Of a stretch of DNA of 64,000 nt, positions 51,913 through 64,000 are shown one piece after another. The notes beneath the pieces are model-generated. The model was not told the origin of the DNA. It was given only the letters and a program-made list of their open reading frames with translations, and searched no databases. Position 1 is the stretch's first letter, and each line of letters starts with the position of its first letter. Location: NCBI RefSeq assembly GCF_014207445.1, contig NZ_JACHEM010000001.1, positions 1-64,000 on the forward strand, written 5' to 3'. The position numbers and the translations under genes are program-made. This stretch comes from Streptomyces candidus. GTDB lineage: Bacteria; Actinomycetota; Actinomycetes; Streptomycetales; Streptomycetaceae.

Positions 51913-52968
51913 TCACAGACTTCCGGCCATGCCGCTCGCCATGCCATTGGCGTGGGCGTGGGCGAGGCCCTTGGCCATCTCCTCCTCGATCTCCTCGGTC
52001 ATGTCCTCGGTCAGATTGCACTCCGTACCGGGGATGCCGAGGTCCTGTGCCCGCTTGTCCGCCATCGCGAGCAGGCGGCGGATGCGGCCCGCGACCGCGT
52101 CCTTGGTGAGCGGCGGTTCGGCCAGCGCGCCCAGTTCCTCCAGGGAGGCCTGCTTGTGCTCCATGCGCAGCCGGCCCGCGGCGGCGAGGTGCTCAGGCAC
52201 CTCCTCGCCGAGGATCTCCAGTGCCCGCTGGACGCGGGCGCCGGCGGCGACGGCGGCGCGGGCGCTGCGGCGCAGGTTGGCGTCGTCGAAGTTGGCGAGC
52301 CGGTTGGCGGTGGCGCGGACCTCGCGGCGCATCCGCCGCTCCTCCCAGGCCAGCACCGACTCGTGCGCGCCGAGCCGGGTCAGCAGGGCGCCGATCGCGT
52401 CGCCGTCCCGTACCACCACCCGGTCCACGCCGCGCACCTCGCGCGCCTTGGCGCCGATGGAGAGCCTGCGGGCCGCGCCGACCAGGGCGAGGGCCGCCTC
52501 CGGGCCGGGGCAGGTGACCTCCAGGGAGGAGGACCTGCCGGGCTCGGTGAGCGAGCCGTGCGCGAGGAAGGCCCCGCGCCAGGCCGCCTCGGCGTCACAG
52601 GTGGCCCCCGAGACCACCTGTGGGGGCAGACCCCGGATGGGGCGTCCGCGCCCGTCCACGAGCCCCGTCTGGCGTGCGAGCTGATCGCCGCCCGCCACCA
52701 CGCGTACGAGGTAGCGCGATCCCCTGCGCAGCCCGCTGGGCGCCATCACGACGAGCTCCGAGCTGTGCCCGAAAATTTCCAGAATGTCCTTCTTGAGCCT
52801 GCGTGCCGCATAGCTCGTGTCCAGCTCCGCCTCGATCACGATGCGGCCGCTGACCAGGTGCAGCCCGCCCGCGAACCGAAGGATCGCCGAGACCTCTGCC
52901 TTTCTGCAGCAGGTCCGGGTGACGGGAAGCCGGGAGATCTCGTCCTTCACCGCTGCCGTCATCGCCAT
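51913..52968 (-). CDS. whiA: Sporulation regulator WhiA
   Basis: A 351-residue protein needed for the switch from aerial growth to sporulation septation. The N-terminal half is the LAGLIDADG-like domain ([20 protein letters not shown] at about 30-50) and the C-terminal half has the HTH region [20 protein letters not shown] near 285-304. After IPGTE the protein continues for 33 residues (NLTEDM to SGMAGSL), acidic then Gly/Met/Ala-rich. I recall S. coelicolor WhiA ending about 20 residues sooner. ATG 52968 (MAMT, family-like) overlaps yvcK by ten bases; ATG 52962 would give an ATGA overlap. Confidence 0.94.
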   Translation of the reverse strand: MAMTAAVKDEISRLPVTRTCCRKAEVSAILRFAGGLHLVSGRIVIEAELDTSYAARRLKKDILEIFGHSSELVVMAPSGLRRGSRYLVRVVAGGDQLARQTGLVDGRGRPIRGLPPQVVSGATCDAEAAWRGAFLAHGSLTEPGRSSSLEVTCPGPEAALALVGAARRLSIGAKAREVRGVDRVVVRDGDAIGALLTRLGAHESVLAWEERRMRREVRATANRLANFDDANLRRSARAAVAAGARVQRALEILGEEVPEHLAAAGRLRMEHKQASLEELGALAEPPLTKDAVAGRIRRLLAMADKRAQDLGIPGTECNLTEDMTEEIEEEMAKGLAHAHANGMASGMAGSL

Positions 52969-54017
52969 GGGCCGATCCTTCCATGCATCCGAAAAATACG
53001 GTCGTACGCGGCTGCCAGGAGCTCCGGGTCGTGCTTGGGGGCTCCGTCGGGCCGGGCCACCGGCGCCAGCTCGACCGTCGCGCCGAACCGTTTTGCGGCA
53101 TCGGCGAGTGAGGGAAGGTCGGGCACGGCGGCCTGATCGGCCAGCACCACGTCGAGGGCGAGTTTAGGGGCGTGTCGGGCCAAAACCTCCAAATGACGCT
53201 GCGGGGAAAAGCCCTCGGTTTCGCCCGGCTGGGGCGCGAGATTGAGGGACAGAATGCGCCTCGCCTTGGTCTCCACCAGGGCATCAAGCAGTTCTGGCAC
53301 CAGCAGGTGGGGGATCACCGAGGAGAACCAGGATCCGGGTCCGAGAACCACCCAGTCGGCGTCAAGAACCGCCGCCACCGCCTCCGGAACGGCGGGCGGA
53401 TCGTGCGGTACGAGGTGCACCGACTGGACGTCACCGGGCGTCAGCGCGACCGTCGCCTGCCCCCGCACGGTGTCCACCTCGTCCGGGCGTGCGGGGTCGT
53501 GGCCCCGTACGAGTGCCTGGAGCTCCAGCGGGACCGCCGACATGGGCAGCACCCTGCCGTGCGCCCCGAGGAGCCTGCCGACCAGATCCAGGGCCTGGAC
53601 GTGGTCGCCGAGCTGTTCCCAGAGGGCGACGATCAGCAGATTGCCGACGGCGTGCTCGTGCAGGTCGCCCTTGGACTGGAAACGGTGCTGGATGACCCGG
53701 GCCCAGGTCTGGCCCCAGTCGTCGTCGCCGCACAGCGCCGCGAGGGCCTTGCGTAGGTCGCCGGGGGGCAGCACGCCCAGCTCGTCGCGGAGCCGGCCGC
53801 TGGAGCCGCCGTCGTCGGCCACGGTGACGACGGCGGTCAGATCGCCCGTGATGCGCCGCAGCGCGGCGAGCGAGGCGGACAGGCCCATGCCGCCGCCGAG
53901 GGCGACGACCTTGGGCGTGGCACCGCGCCTGCCGCGTGCGGCACGGGTGGACGGCTCGCCGCCGAGCGCGGAGGTGACTCTGCGCAGGCGGTGCAGCCGG
54001 ACGGTGCGGTTGGTCAC
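52959..54017 (-). CDS. yvcK: YvcK/CofD-like protein (gluconeogenesis/morphogenesis factor)
   Basis: A 352-residue Rossmann-like protein. After a basic lead, [20 protein letters not shown] at about 38-57 holds the nucleotide-binding Gly loop, [18 protein letters not shown] is the hallmark DDGGSSG, and [19 protein letters not shown] closes the site. YvcK binds UDP-sugars and affects cell-wall and carbon metabolism in Bacillus and mycobacteria. The start GTG 54017 overlaps the rapZ stop by four bases; the stop overlaps whiA. The rapZ-yvcK-whiA order is conserved across Gram-positive bacteria. Confidence 0.93.
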   Translation of the reverse strand: MTNRTVRLHRLRRVTSALGGEPSTRAARGRRGATPKVVALGGGMGLSASLAALRRITGDLTAVVTVADDGGSSGRLRDELGVLPPGDLRKALAALCGDDDWGQTWARVIQHRFQSKGDLHEHAVGNLLIVALWEQLGDHVQALDLVGRLLGAHGRVLPMSAVPLELQALVRGHDPARPDEVDTVRGQATVALTPGDVQSVHLVPHDPPAVPEAVAAVLDADWVVLGPGSWFSSVIPHLLVPELLDALVETKARRILSLNLAPQPGETEGFSPQRHLEVLARHAPKLALDVVLADQAAVPDLPSLADAAKRFGATVELAPVARPDGAPKHDPELLAAAYDRIFRMHGRIGPWR

Positions 54018-55003
54018 TCGCGCCCCATGTCCCGGTGGACGACGACGGTCTCGACGCCCTCGGTGGACAGCCGGGCGGCCAGCTTCTCGGACATGGCCAC
54101 GGAGCGGTGCTTGCCACCGGTGCAGCCGACCGCGATGGTCACGTACCGCTTGCCCTCGCGGCGGTAGCCGGAGGCGATGAGCTGGAGGAGCTCGGTGTAG
54201 CGGTCGAGGAACTCCTTGGCGCCCGGCTGGTTGAAGACGTACCCCGACACCTCCTCGTGGAGGCCGGTGAAGGGGCGCAGTTCCGGAACCCAGTGCGGGT
54301 TGGGCAGGAAGCGGCAGTCGACGACGAGGTCGGCGTCGACGGGCAGGCCGTACTTGTAGCCGAAGGACATGACCGTGGCGCGCAGCTCCGGCTCCTCGTC
54401 GCCGGCGAACTGGGCGTCCATCTTGGCGCGCAGTTCGTGGACGTTCAGGCTGGAGGTGTCGATCACCAGGTCGGCGTCGCCGCGCAGCTCGCGCAGCAGG
54501 TCGCGTTCGGCCTCGATGCCGTCGGTGATGCGGCCGTCGCCCTGCAGCGGGTGCGGGCGGCGGACCGACTCGAAGCGGCGGACCAGGGCGTCGTCGGAGG
54601 ACTCCAGGAACACGATGCGCCGGGTGACGCCCTTGGCGTCGAGGTCGGCGAGGGACTCGCGGAGGTTGTCGAAGAAGCGGCGGCCGCGGACGTCGACGAC
54701 GACGGCGATGCGCGCCACGTTGCCCTGGGAGCGGGCGCCGAGCTCCACCATGGTGGGGATCAGCGCGGGCGGCAGGTTGTCGACGACGAACCAGCCGAGG
54801 TCCTCCAGGCACTTCGCGGCGGTGCTGCGGCCCGCCCCGGACATGCCGGAGATGATGACCAGCTCGGGGATGGGCGCCTCGGCCGGCTCCGCGGTCTCCC
54901 GCGTCGTGCCCGTACTCACTTGTGCTCCGTCTCCGTCGTGGGTGGCGTCCGGTCCCGTCGTGGGTTCCGGGTCAGTGCCTGGGGTGTTGTGGTTCTCGGT
55001 CAT
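54014..55003 (-). CDS. rapZ: RapZ/YvcJ-type nucleotide-binding protein
   Basis: A 329-residue P-loop protein. The Walker A is GMSGAGRST at about 53-61, with Arg at the position often Lys. The core has [20 protein letters not shown], and the C-terminal domain has [20 protein letters not shown] and [20 protein letters not shown]. coli RapZ guides small-RNA decay; in actinobacteria the role is less clear. ATG 55003 overlaps uvrC by 32 bases. GTG 54919 has GGAG at good spacing and starts VSTGTTRET, giving 301 residues; both are possible. The first 45 residues are Thr/Glu/Pro-rich. Confidence 0.9.
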   Translation of the reverse strand: MTENHNTPGTDPEPTTGPDATHDGDGAQVSTGTTRETAEPAEAPIPELVIISGMSGAGRSTAAKCLEDLGWFVVDNLPPALIPTMVELGARSQGNVARIAVVVDVRGRRFFDNLRESLADLDAKGVTRRIVFLESSDDALVRRFESVRRPHPLQGDGRITDGIEAERDLLRELRGDADLVIDTSSLNVHELRAKMDAQFAGDEEPELRATVMSFGYKYGLPVDADLVVDCRFLPNPHWVPELRPFTGLHEEVSGYVFNQPGAKEFLDRYTELLQLIASGYRREGKRYVTIAVGCTGGKHRSVAMSEKLAARLSTEGVETVVVHRDMGRE

Positions 55004-57044
55004 GCGTGGTGCCCCCGTTCTGCGACGGGGCGGCCGCGGGCGCGGTCTCCTCGTCGTCCTCGATGATCTCTCCTGTCGCCATGTTCACGGCGGGTGCGGC
55101 CGGGGCCGCTGCGGCGAGGGTCGCGGCCACGGTCTCGGCCGTCTTGCGGCCGATGCCCGGAACCTCGCAGATCTGGTCAATTGTGGCGGACCGCAGCTTT
55201 TTCACCGAACCGAAGTGTTTGAGGAGTGCCTGCTTGCGGGTCTCGCCGAGGCCGGGCACCTCGTCGAGGGGCCCGGCCCGGAAGCGCTTGGCCCGTTTGT
55301 TGCGCTGGTAGGTGATGGCGAAGCGGTGGGCCTCGTCGCGGACCCGCTGGAGGAGGTAGAGCCCCTCGCTGCTGCGCGGCAGGACCACCGGATCGTCCTC
55401 GTCGGGCAGCCAGACCTCTTCGAGCCGCTTGGCGAGTCCACAGACCGCGACGTCGTCGATGCCGAGCTCGTCCAGAGCCCGCTTGGCCGCCGCGACCTGC
55501 GGCTGTCCACCGTCGACGACGACGAGCTGCGGGGGGTAGGCGAAGCGCTTGGGCCTGCCGTCGTCGTCCGCGTCCTGCTCGGGGACCTCGCCTCCGGCCA
55601 CCCAGTCCCCCGTCTTCTCCTTGGCCTGGAGGTAGCGCCGGAAGCGCCGGGCGATCACCTCGTGCATCGAGCGGACGTCGTCCTGTCCCTCGGCGTGCCA
55701 GACCTGCGTGTCTCCGACCCGGCCCTTGATCTCGAAGCGCCGGTACTCGCTCTTGCGGGGCAGCCCGTCCTCGAAGACCACCATGGACGCCACGACGTCG
55801 TCGCCCTGGAGGTGCGAGATGTCGAAGCACTCGATGCGCAGCGGCGCGCCGTCCAGCCCGAGGGCCTCGGCGATCTCCTCCAGGGCGCGGGAGCGGGTGG
55901 TGAGGTCGGAGGCGCGCTTCGTCTTGTGCAGGACCAGGGCCTGCATGGCGTTGCGCTGGACCGTGGCCATCAGGTCCTTCTTGTCGCCGCGCTGCGGGAT
56001 GCGCAGCGACACGTTCGAGCCGCGCCGGCCGGTGAGCCACTGGTTGACGGCGGGGGTGTCCTCGGGCAGGGCGGGGACCAGCACCTCCTTGGGCACGGTG
56101 TCGCCCTGCTCGTCGCCGTACAGCTGCTGGAGTGCGTGCTCGACGAGACCGGCCGTGTCGACGTTCTCGACCTTGTCGGTGACCCAGCCGCGCTGGCCGC
56201 GCACGCGCCCGCCGCGGACGTGGAAGATCTGCACGGCGGCTTCGAGCTCGTCCTCGGCGACGGCGATCAGGTCGGCGTCGGTGGCGTCGTTGAAGACGAC
56301 CGCGTTCTTCTCCAGGGCCCGCTTGAGCGCCCCTATGTCGTCGCGGAGACGGGCCGCCCTCTCGTAGTCCATGTCCTCGGCGGCGATCATCATCTGCTGC
56401 TCGATGCGCTTGAGGTACGTGCCGGTGCGGCCGGCCATGAAGTCGCAGAAGTCCTCGGCCAGTTCGCGGTGCTCCTCGGCGGTGACCCGGCCGACGCAGG
56501 GGGCGGCGCACTTGCCGATGTAGCCCAGCAGGCAGGGGCGGCCGATCTGGGCGGAGCGCTTGAACACCCCGGCGGAGCAGGTGCGCACGGGAAAGACGCG
56601 GAGCATCAGGTCGACGGTCTCGCGGATCGCCCAGGCGTGTCCGTACGGGCCGAAGTAGCGCACGCCCTTCTTCTTGGGGCCGCGCATGACCTGGACGCGG
56701 GGGTACTCCTCGTTCAGCGTCACCGCGAGGGACGGGTAGCTCTTGTCGTCGCGGTACTTGACGTTGAAGCGCGGGTCGAACTCCTTGATCCAGGAGTACT
56801 CCAGCTGGAGCGCCTCGACCTCTGTGGACACCACCGTCCACTCGACGGAGGCGGCGGTGGTGACCATGGTGCGGGTGCGCGGGTGGAGGTTGGCGAGATC
56901 CTGGAAGTACGAGGAAAGCCGCGGGCGCAGGCTCTTGGCCTTCCCGACGTAGATCACCCGGCGGTGCTCGTCGCGGAACTTGTAGACCCCCGGGGATTCG
57001 GGGATCTGGCCCGGCCGCGGCCGGTAGCTGGAGGGATCTGCCAT
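54972..57044 (-). CDS. uvrC: Excinuclease ABC subunit C
   Basis: A 690-residue nuclease of nucleotide excision repair. The GIY-YIG domain is at about 10-95 ([20 protein letters not shown]), the Cys cluster near 150-170 ([21 protein letters not shown]), the UVR helix at about 210 ([16 protein letters not shown]), and the RNase H-like half has [20 protein letters not shown] and [17 protein letters not shown]. Tandem HhH motifs ([40 protein letters not shown]) close the core. The last 45 residues are Ala/Pro and acidic. ATG 57044 begins the family sequence [15 protein letters not shown]. Confidence 0.96.
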   Translation of the reverse strand: MADPSSYRPRPGQIPESPGVYKFRDEHRRVIYVGKAKSLRPRLSSYFQDLANLHPRTRTMVTTAASVEWTVVSTEVEALQLEYSWIKEFDPRFNVKYRDDKSYPSLAVTLNEEYPRVQVMRGPKKKGVRYFGPYGHAWAIRETVDLMLRVFPVRTCSAGVFKRSAQIGRPCLLGYIGKCAAPCVGRVTAEEHRELAEDFCDFMAGRTGTYLKRIEQQMMIAAEDMDYERAARLRDDIGALKRALEKNAVVFNDATDADLIAVAEDELEAAVQIFHVRGGRVRGQRGWVTDKVENVDTAGLVEHALQQLYGDEQGDTVPKEVLVPALPEDTPAVNQWLTGRRGSNVSLRIPQRGDKKDLMATVQRNAMQALVLHKTKRASDLTTRSRALEEIAEALGLDGAPLRIECFDISHLQGDDVVASMVVFEDGLPRKSEYRRFEIKGRVGDTQVWHAEGQDDVRSMHEVIARRFRRYLQAKEKTGDWVAGGEVPEQDADDDGRPKRFAYPPQLVVVDGGQPQVAAAKRALDELGIDDVAVCGLAKRLEEVWLPDEDDPVVLPRSSEGLYLLQRVRDEAHRFAITYQRNKRAKRFRAGPLDEVPGLGETRKQALLKHFGSVKKLRSATIDQICEVPGIGRKTAETVAATLAAAAPAAPAVNMATGEIIEDDEETAPAAAPSQNGGTTHDREPQHPRH

Positions 57045-57070
57045 GTCGGACAGCCTACTTGCGGCCACTG

Positions 57071-57107
57071 ACAGCCGGGGTGCCCCGGGCGGGGACGCCC
57101 CGGCTGT
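57071..57107 (-). terminator. Terminator after the membrane-anchored partner gene
   Basis: ACAGCCGGGG (57071-57080) pairs with CCCCGGCTGT (57098-57107), with GCCCC/GGGG inside, 12 bases past the stop at 57119. Confidence 0.75.
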
Positions 57108-57118
57108 TGGCCGTGGGG

Positions 57119-57982
57119 TTACCCGGCGGCCTCCCGTCGGCCGCGCAGGCGGGCCACGGCGAGGCCCGCGGCGGCCAGCAGCGCGAGCGCTCCGCCCGCC
57201 GCCAGGGTGGCCGTCGGGGTGCTGTCGCTCACAGCGGCGGTCTCGTGCGCGGGGCGCGCCGCGGAACCGGCGGCACCCGCCCCGGCGTATCCGCCCGCCT
57301 TGCCCTGTTTCGCGTAAGCGGTGCCGGGGAGCTTGTCGGCGTACGCGCGGTGCACGCGGGCGCGGTACGCGGCGAGGGTCGCGCCACGGGTGCCCACGGC
57401 GCGTACCGCGTCCGCGTCCAGGGGCAGCACGCGCGAGGCGTCGTGCACGTACCAGGCGTCGATCTGGGGTTCGCGGAAGACGGTGCCACCGGGAAGCCTG
57501 CGGGCGCCCTCGGCCGCGTACCGGGTCTCGTCGTCGCCGGTGGCGATGTTGACGACCTTCCAGGTGCCCTCGTGGGGCGCCATCCACAGGGAGGCCTTCC
57601 GGCCGTCCGAGGAGACGGCCGCGCCCGCGAAGAACTCCAGCCTCGCGACCTCGGCCCCCTGGGTGCCCGCGACGAACTCCGGGGACAGCGTGTGGACCGG
57701 CACGGTCGTGGGCTGCACGCGCGGGGCGGCGGCGTCGCGGGTGACGGCGCCGTCCCTGGCGAAGAAGCGGGACAGGGTGTCGAGGGTGGCGGGGGCGACG
57801 GCCGCCCGGTGGGCCTGCGCGGCCGCGTCCTTGAGGGAGCGGGCGGACGGGTTCTCGTCGGCACCGGCCTGGCCGGCGAGACCGAGCACGAGGGTGGTGG
57901 TGACGACGGCGACGGCGGCGGCGGCTCCCGGGCGGGGGTGCGCCGTGCGGGGGGTGGTTGCGTGGGGGGTCATCGTCGTCAC
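57119..57982 (-). CDS. Exported, C-terminally membrane-anchored protein of unknown function
   Basis: A 287-residue protein. A long N-region ([11 protein letters not shown]) precedes a hydrophobic core [20 protein letters not shown], a signal peptide ending near residue 42. The mature part has a beta-rich core ([20 protein letters not shown], then [20 protein letters not shown]) followed by helices with [15 protein letters not shown] Gly/Ala linker leads to a C-terminal helix ([20 protein letters not shown]) and the basic end [10 protein letters not shown]; no LPxTG sortase motif is seen. GTG 57982 overlaps the stop of the protease gene (GTGA), so both are made together; ATG 57973 is an alternative. 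I do not recognise the core fold. Confidence 0.8.
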   Translation of the reverse strand: MTTMTPHATTPRTAHPRPGAAAAVAVVTTTLVLGLAGQAGADENPSARSLKDAAAQAHRAAVAPATLDTLSRFFARDGAVTRDAAAPRVQPTTVPVHTLSPEFVAGTQGAEVARLEFFAGAAVSSDGRKASLWMAPHEGTWKVVNIATGDDETRYAAEGARRLPGGTVFREPQIDAWYVHDASRVLPLDADAVRAVGTRGATLAAYRARVHRAYADKLPGTAYAKQGKAGGYAGAGAAGSAARPAHETAAVSDSTPTATLAAGGALALLAAAGLAVARLRGRREAAG

Positions 57983-58605
57983 GCCCCGATCTTGTAGAGC
58001 GAGTGGGTCCAGGAGAACGAGTTGTTGTTCACGTACCAGGCGTGCGAGGCCCAGTTGTAGCGGTCGCTGGTCTGCCACGGGTCGCCCCAGTAGACCCAGC
58101 TGTTCGCGGTGTCGTACCCGTAGATGACGTGCATGTGGCCGCCGCCGCTCTGCCACTGGATGCGGGTCTCGATCGGGCGGTTCGCGGTGATCTCGGTCTG
58201 CACGGTCGGGTAGCGCAGGTAGCCGGTGACGTACGACCCGGGGTTCACGCCCGCCCAGGAGAGGCCTCGCTGGACGTTGCCGAGGGTGGCCTGGTTGTTG
58301 GGGCAGGCGGTGTTCTGGCTGCGGCCGAAGGCGGCGTTGCAGAACTGGTTCTGGCTGTACTTCTTGCCGAACCAGGCGGCGATGGTGTTGCCGCCCGCGG
58401 CCCAGCACCAGTTGGTCTTCTCCTGGGCCTGCATGGTGATGTCGAGGCGCTTGGCGGCGAGCAGCGGGGACGACTGCCCGGTCTCGGCCCGGCCTGCCGG
58501 GTCGTCCTGTCGGGGTGCGGCGGCCGCTGTCGCCGTGGGGACGGCGAGCAGGGTCGCGGCGGCGAGGGCGGCCAGGGTGAGCCGTCTCCTGTGTGGGTTG
58601 CGCAT
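57979..58605 (-). CDS. Secreted papain-like cysteine protease (AvrRpt2/C70-like)
   Basis: A 208-residue exported protein. The signal peptide spans 1-30 ([25 protein letters not shown] end). The catalytic Cys67 lies in [13 protein letters not shown], the His in [11 protein letters not shown] (His157 or His159), and Asp175 in WGDPW. This arrangement fits the papain-like AvrRpt2 (C70) group. Cys89 and Cys101 may form a disulfide. The size is almost all catalytic domain, with no propeptide beyond about 25 residues. It is the first gene of a two-gene operon with the anchored protein and diverges from the HTH regulator. Substrate unknown. Confidence 0.85.
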   Translation of the reverse strand: MRNPHRRRLTLAALAAATLLAVPTATAAAAPRQDDPAGRAETGQSSPLLAAKRLDITMQAQEKTNWCWAAGGNTIAAWFGKKYSQNQFCNAAFGRSQNTACPNNQATLGNVQRGLSWAGVNPGSYVTGYLRYPTVQTEITANRPIETRIQWQSGGGHMHVIYGYDTANSWVYWGDPWQTSDRYNWASHAWYVNNNSFSWTHSLYKIGA

Positions 58606-58718
58606 CGCGTTCCTCCCGAGGCGGGGGGTGAGTGGAGGAGCGCGTCCGGACGCTGCTGAGGAGCATCGACGCTTGTCGGGTGCAGGTCAACACGCTTCAA
58701 TGCGGATGACGCGGTGCT

Positions 58719-58840
58719 GTGAACGGGGTGGCGGGTGTGTGAACGCGCCCCTGCCCCGCGAGCAGCCCGCTTCGCCGACAGCGGCACGCCGGTCCGGCGC
58801 CCCGCCGTGAACGTTCACCGCCACGAGAATTCACCGCCAC
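58719..58840. promoter_or_regulatory. Clustered GTGAAC/GTTCAC half-sites in a divergent promoter
   Basis: GTGAAC occurs at 58719 and 58739 (20 bp apart) and again in the perfect palindrome GTGAACGTTCAC at 58807-58818. TTCACCGCCAC is present twice, at 58814 and 58830. These sit between the protease gene and the divergent HTH regulator, a usual place for autoregulator operators. The 11-bp spacing of a PHO box is absent. Confidence 0.5.
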
Positions 58841-58853
58841 CCCAGGAGCCGTG

Positions 58854-59813
58854 ATGCGGCAGCACCCGACACCGGGCGAGGAGACCCTCCCGCCGGCGGA
58901 AGCAGACCTCGCCCAGTTGCTGCGCACCGCACCGTTCCATCTGGCGCTGCGCGCGGCGCTCGCCCTGCGCGGGCTGCCCCTGCAACGGGTCCAGCACCAC
59001 CTCGCGGGCCGTGGCGTCAAGGTCGGTGTGACCAGCCTGAGTTACTGGCAGCAGGGAGCGCGCCGCCCGCAGCGCCCCGAGTCCCTGCGCGCCGTACGGG
59101 AGCTGGAGGGGGTCCTGGGGCTGCCCGCGGAGTCGCTGATCCGGCTCCTGCCGGCCGAGGGCTCGGGAGGCGACACCGAGCGGCCCGCGACGCGTTCGTA
59201 CCGGTCGCTGGTGGAGGTTTCCGGTTCGGTGGAACGACTGCTCGCCGAGCTGGAGTCGCCGCAGGACGGCGGGCTGCACACGGTCGGCCATCACGAGCGG
59301 GTACGCATCGGGGCCGGCCGGGAGCTGGTGGGACGCGACTCCGAGCACGTCGTACGGGCGCACCGCGACGGCGTCGACCGCTACCTGGCCATCCATCACG
59401 GCGACCCGGGCTGCGATCCGTCACGGGTGGCGGTACGGGCCTGGGATAACTGCCGTACGGGGCGGGTTCGTTGGCACCGGGAGACCGGGGTGGTGGTCGC
59501 CGAGCTGCTCTTCGACGCGAGACTGCGCGCCGGGGACACGTACCTCTTCGGATACGGCTTCGAGGACGGTACCGGCGGGGCGAGCAGTGAGTACGTGCGC
59601 GGCTTCAGCTTCGCGGGAGGCCAGTACGTGCTTCAGGTGCGCTTCGACGAGGCGGCCCTGCCGGTACGGTGCCGCCGCTTCGCGCGGGCGACGGCCGTGT
59701 CCCCGAGGGTGGCCCGGCAGGACCTCACTCTGAGCGGGCGGCACGGCACGGTGCACTTCGTGGAGCAGGGGGTGCGGCCGGGCATCCTCGGGGTGGACTG
59801 GGACTGGGAGTGA
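58854..59813 (+). CDS. Helix-turn-helix (XRE-like) regulator with a C-terminal ligand-type domain
   Basis: A 319-residue protein. The N-terminal part (about 20-95) resembles an XRE HTH: LALRGLPLQRVQHHL, then VTSLSYWQQGARRPQRPESL, with RVRELEGVLGLPAESLIRLL after it. The C-terminal 170 residues are beta-rich (VVRAHRDGVDRYLAIHHGDP, VVAELLFDARLRAGDTYLFG, YVLQVRFDEAALPVRCRRFA) without a known motif. I recall such proteins as common in Streptomyces and uncharacterised. ATG 58854 has AGGAG five bases before; GTG 58851 is adjacent. It faces away from the protease operon and may control it. Confidence 0.78.
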   Translation: MRQHPTPGEETLPPAEADLAQLLRTAPFHLALRAALALRGLPLQRVQHHLAGRGVKVGVTSLSYWQQGARRPQRPESLRAVRELEGVLGLPAESLIRLLPAEGSGGDTERPATRSYRSLVEVSGSVERLLAELESPQDGGLHTVGHHERVRIGAGRELVGRDSEHVVRAHRDGVDRYLAIHHGDPGCDPSRVAVRAWDNCRTGRVRWHRETGVVVAELLFDARLRAGDTYLFGYGFEDGTGGASSEYVRGFSFAGGQYVLQVRFDEAALPVRCRRFARATAVSPRVARQDLTLSGRHGTVHFVEQGVRPGILGVDWDWE

Positions 59814-59839
59814 CCGCCACGGACGTGCTTGTCCGTCGG

Positions 59840-60268
59840 TTACGCGTCCGGTCCGGCGATCAGTTTGCCGTTCTCCACCTTGACCGGGACGGCGGGGAGC
59901 GGTGCGGTGGCCGGACCGTTGAGGGCCTGGCCCGTGGTGGTGTCGAACCGGCTGCCGTGGCAGGGGCAGTTGCCCTCGTTCGCCTCGACCTTGTCGAGCA
60001 CACAGCCGGCGTGCGTGCACTGGGCGCTGAACGCCTTGTACTGGCCCTCCGCGGGGCAGCTGACGACGACTCGCTGCTCACGGTAGAGCCTGGACCCGCC
60101 GACGGGCACGGCGGACGCGTCGCCGAGGGCGACCGGGGCGGTCGGCGTCGGTGTCTGGGCGTGTCCGAGCTTGGACTCGGTGGAGCAGGCGGCCACGCCC
60201 AGTCCGGCCGCGCCGGCGAGCGCGGCGCCCTTGAGAACGGTGCGGCGGGGGGTGGGCTGGCCGGACAT
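59840..60268 (-). CDS. Tat-exported Rieske [2Fe-2S] lipoprotein
   Basis: A 142-residue protein. The twin-arginine signal RRTVLKG at 8-14 precedes a hydrophobic stretch and the lipobox LGVAAC with Cys28. The Rieske ligands are Cys84/His86 (QCTHAGC) and Cys101/His104 (CPCHGSRF), with the disulfide pair Cys89/Cys103. It is probably folded with its cluster in the cytosol, exported, and held on the outer face of the membrane. The redox partner is unknown. It converges with the HTH regulator (26 bases apart). Confidence 0.9.
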   Translation of the reverse strand: MSGQPTPRRTVLKGAALAGAAGLGVAACSTESKLGHAQTPTPTAPVALGDASAVPVGGSRLYREQRVVVSCPAEGQYKAFSAQCTHAGCVLDKVEANEGNCPCHGSRFDTTTGQALNGPATAPLPAVPVKVENGKLIAGPDA

Positions 60269-60430
60269 GGTGTCTCCCGTGGTACGAGGGGGTGGTGGCG
60301 CGGGTGGGTCGACGCGACCGTGGTCGACGATACCGGGGACGAGGAGAAGGGCCACGAAGCGGCCCCGAAGCGGCGGGCCGGACCGCGGCACAGAGCCCCA
60401 CACCCCGCACGACTCCCCCGCACGGACGCG

Positions 60431-60660
60431 CCCTTCAGGGGCGCAGCCTCCGGGGCGCACCGTTCAGGGGCGCGAGGAACTGCGCAACCACCCCCCCCAA
60501 CCCGCACACCCTCCGCGCCCTTCAGAGGCGCGGGGAACTGCGCGGCCAGCCACACACAACCTGCACACCCACCCATCCCAGCCGGGGCTGCCACCCGGGG
60601 TCTGGGGCAGCGCCCCGGTTTCGGGAAGGGGCGGGGCGGGGTGAAGCCCCGCGCAGCGGC
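60431..60660. repeat. Streptomyces-type intergenic repeat block
   Basis: Two diverged copies of a roughly 48-bp element start near 60460 and 60517 (TTCAGGGGCGCGAGGAACTG and TTCAGAGGCGCGGGGAACTG). A shorter relative TTCAGGGGCGC is at 60434. A second element, GGGGTCTGGGGCAGCGCCCC then GGTTTCGGGAAGGGGCGGGG, lies at about 60597-60650. From memory both elements recur between genes in many Streptomyces. The whole span 60269-60793 has no supportable gene. Confidence 0.75.
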
Positions 60661-60696
60661 CCACTGCGGACCGGAGCGGGACCTCGATGCGGAACA

Positions 60697-60746
60697 GGGG
60701 CGGGCCAGGGGACGGCTCCACAAGGAACCGCCCCCTGGCCCGCCCC
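60697..60746 (-). terminator. Terminator after uvrA
   Basis: Fifteen-base perfect arms, GGGGCGGGCCAGGGG (60697-60711) and CCCCTGGCCCGCCCC (60732-60746), around a 20-base loop, 47 bases past the uvrA stop. Confidence 0.8.
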
Positions 60747-60793
60747 CACGGAACGTGCTGTCCCCCGTCAAAAGCCGAGGAGAGGGCGTCAGG

Positions 60794-63841
<3,048 letters not shown>

Positions 63842-64000
63842 GCCGGTCCGCACCTTTCTTGAGAGGAGCAGGGGTGCTGGGGATCCCCCGTCGGGGTCCC
63901 GGGACGGTCCTGCTCGGTCCGGGACTGATGCCGGCTCCGGGTTTTCAGGGCTTCCGGGGATTCCAGGCTAGAGGGGTCTGCTGAGCGTTGTCCTTGAGTT

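Noticed and set aside
57119-58693. Single long exported protein covering the protease and its partner
   Set aside because: The upstream part of that frame is antiphase to the clear papain-like protease; the real gene starts at the GTGA overlap near 57982.
58807-58840. PHO box at GTTCACCGCCAC
   Set aside because: The two TTCACCGCCAC copies are 16 bp apart rather than 11, so the PhoP register is absent.
63842-64000. SOS box upstream of uvrA
   Set aside because: No GAAC-N4-GTTC-type LexA site is present in the visible 159 bases; the promoter may extend beyond the window.

Overview
This 64 kb window is high-GC DNA with codon usage, GTG/TTG starts, leaderless promoters, mycothiol-type enzymes and sporulation genes typical of Streptomyces. 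The order dapA/dapD, suf operon, ctaA/ctaB, tkt-tal-zwf-opcA-pgl, pgi, secG, tpiA-pgk-gap, whiA-yvcK-rapZ-uvrC, uvrA matches what I recall of the conserved chromosomal core of S. coelicolor. I infer a core-chromosome segment, not an island. No tRNA, rRNA, CRISPR array or prophage was seen. The only mobile sequence is the last 22 codons of an IS982-type transposase at the left edge.

Layout. 0-9.2 kb is the most variable part: a DinB/MDMPI-like protein, a metallo-beta-lactamase-fold hydrolase, an MFS exporter, a nucleotide-sugar-type dehydrogenase, a two-domain TerD protein, several very small proteins, and a cytosolic Ser/Thr kinase-like protein with an altered catalytic loop. A striking 22-bp tandem palindrome array lies upstream of the kinase. 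9.4-19.4 kb holds a large uncharacterised protein, a secreted nuclease with a PHO-box-like promoter, an ABM-domain protein, a lipoprotein, lysine-pathway genes dapA and dapD (dapD behind an MFS gene) and a membrane protein. 19.5-26.1 kb is the complete sufR-B-D-Rieske-C-S-U-T operon for Fe-S cluster assembly, read leftward with mostly overlapping genes and a SufR-type operator over the first start codon. 26.5-32 kb holds an ABC exporter pair and the two heme A genes ctaA and ctaB.

32.3-39 kb is the pentose-phosphate operon tkt-tal-zwf-opcA-pgl. 39.4-45.3 kb has two PH-domain membrane proteins, pgi, an MFS exporter, an RbpA-family RNA polymerase-binding protein and secG. 45.4-48.5 kb is gap-pgk-tpiA with an intercistronic hairpin and a textbook U-tract terminator. 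48.8-51.7 kb is a large secreted M14 carboxypeptidase. 51.9-57 kb is uvrC-rapZ-yvcK-whiA. 57.1-60.3 kb is a secreted papain-like protease with a membrane-anchored partner, a divergent HTH regulator and a Tat Rieske lipoprotein. 60.8-63.8 kb is uvrA with a Lys/Ala-rich tail.

How the parts work together: the tkt and gap operons supply NADPH, pentoses and triose flux; suf supplies Fe-S clusters; ctaA/ctaB supply heme for the terminal oxidase; uvrA/uvrC carry out nucleotide excision repair; whiA links this block to sporulation. The parts least explained by known biology are the 22-bp array with the kinase-like gene, the secreted protease pair with clustered GTGAAC half-sites, and a possible small gene broken by an 11-bp duplication at about 18.07 kb. 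All family assignments come from motif reading and memory; no database search was run.
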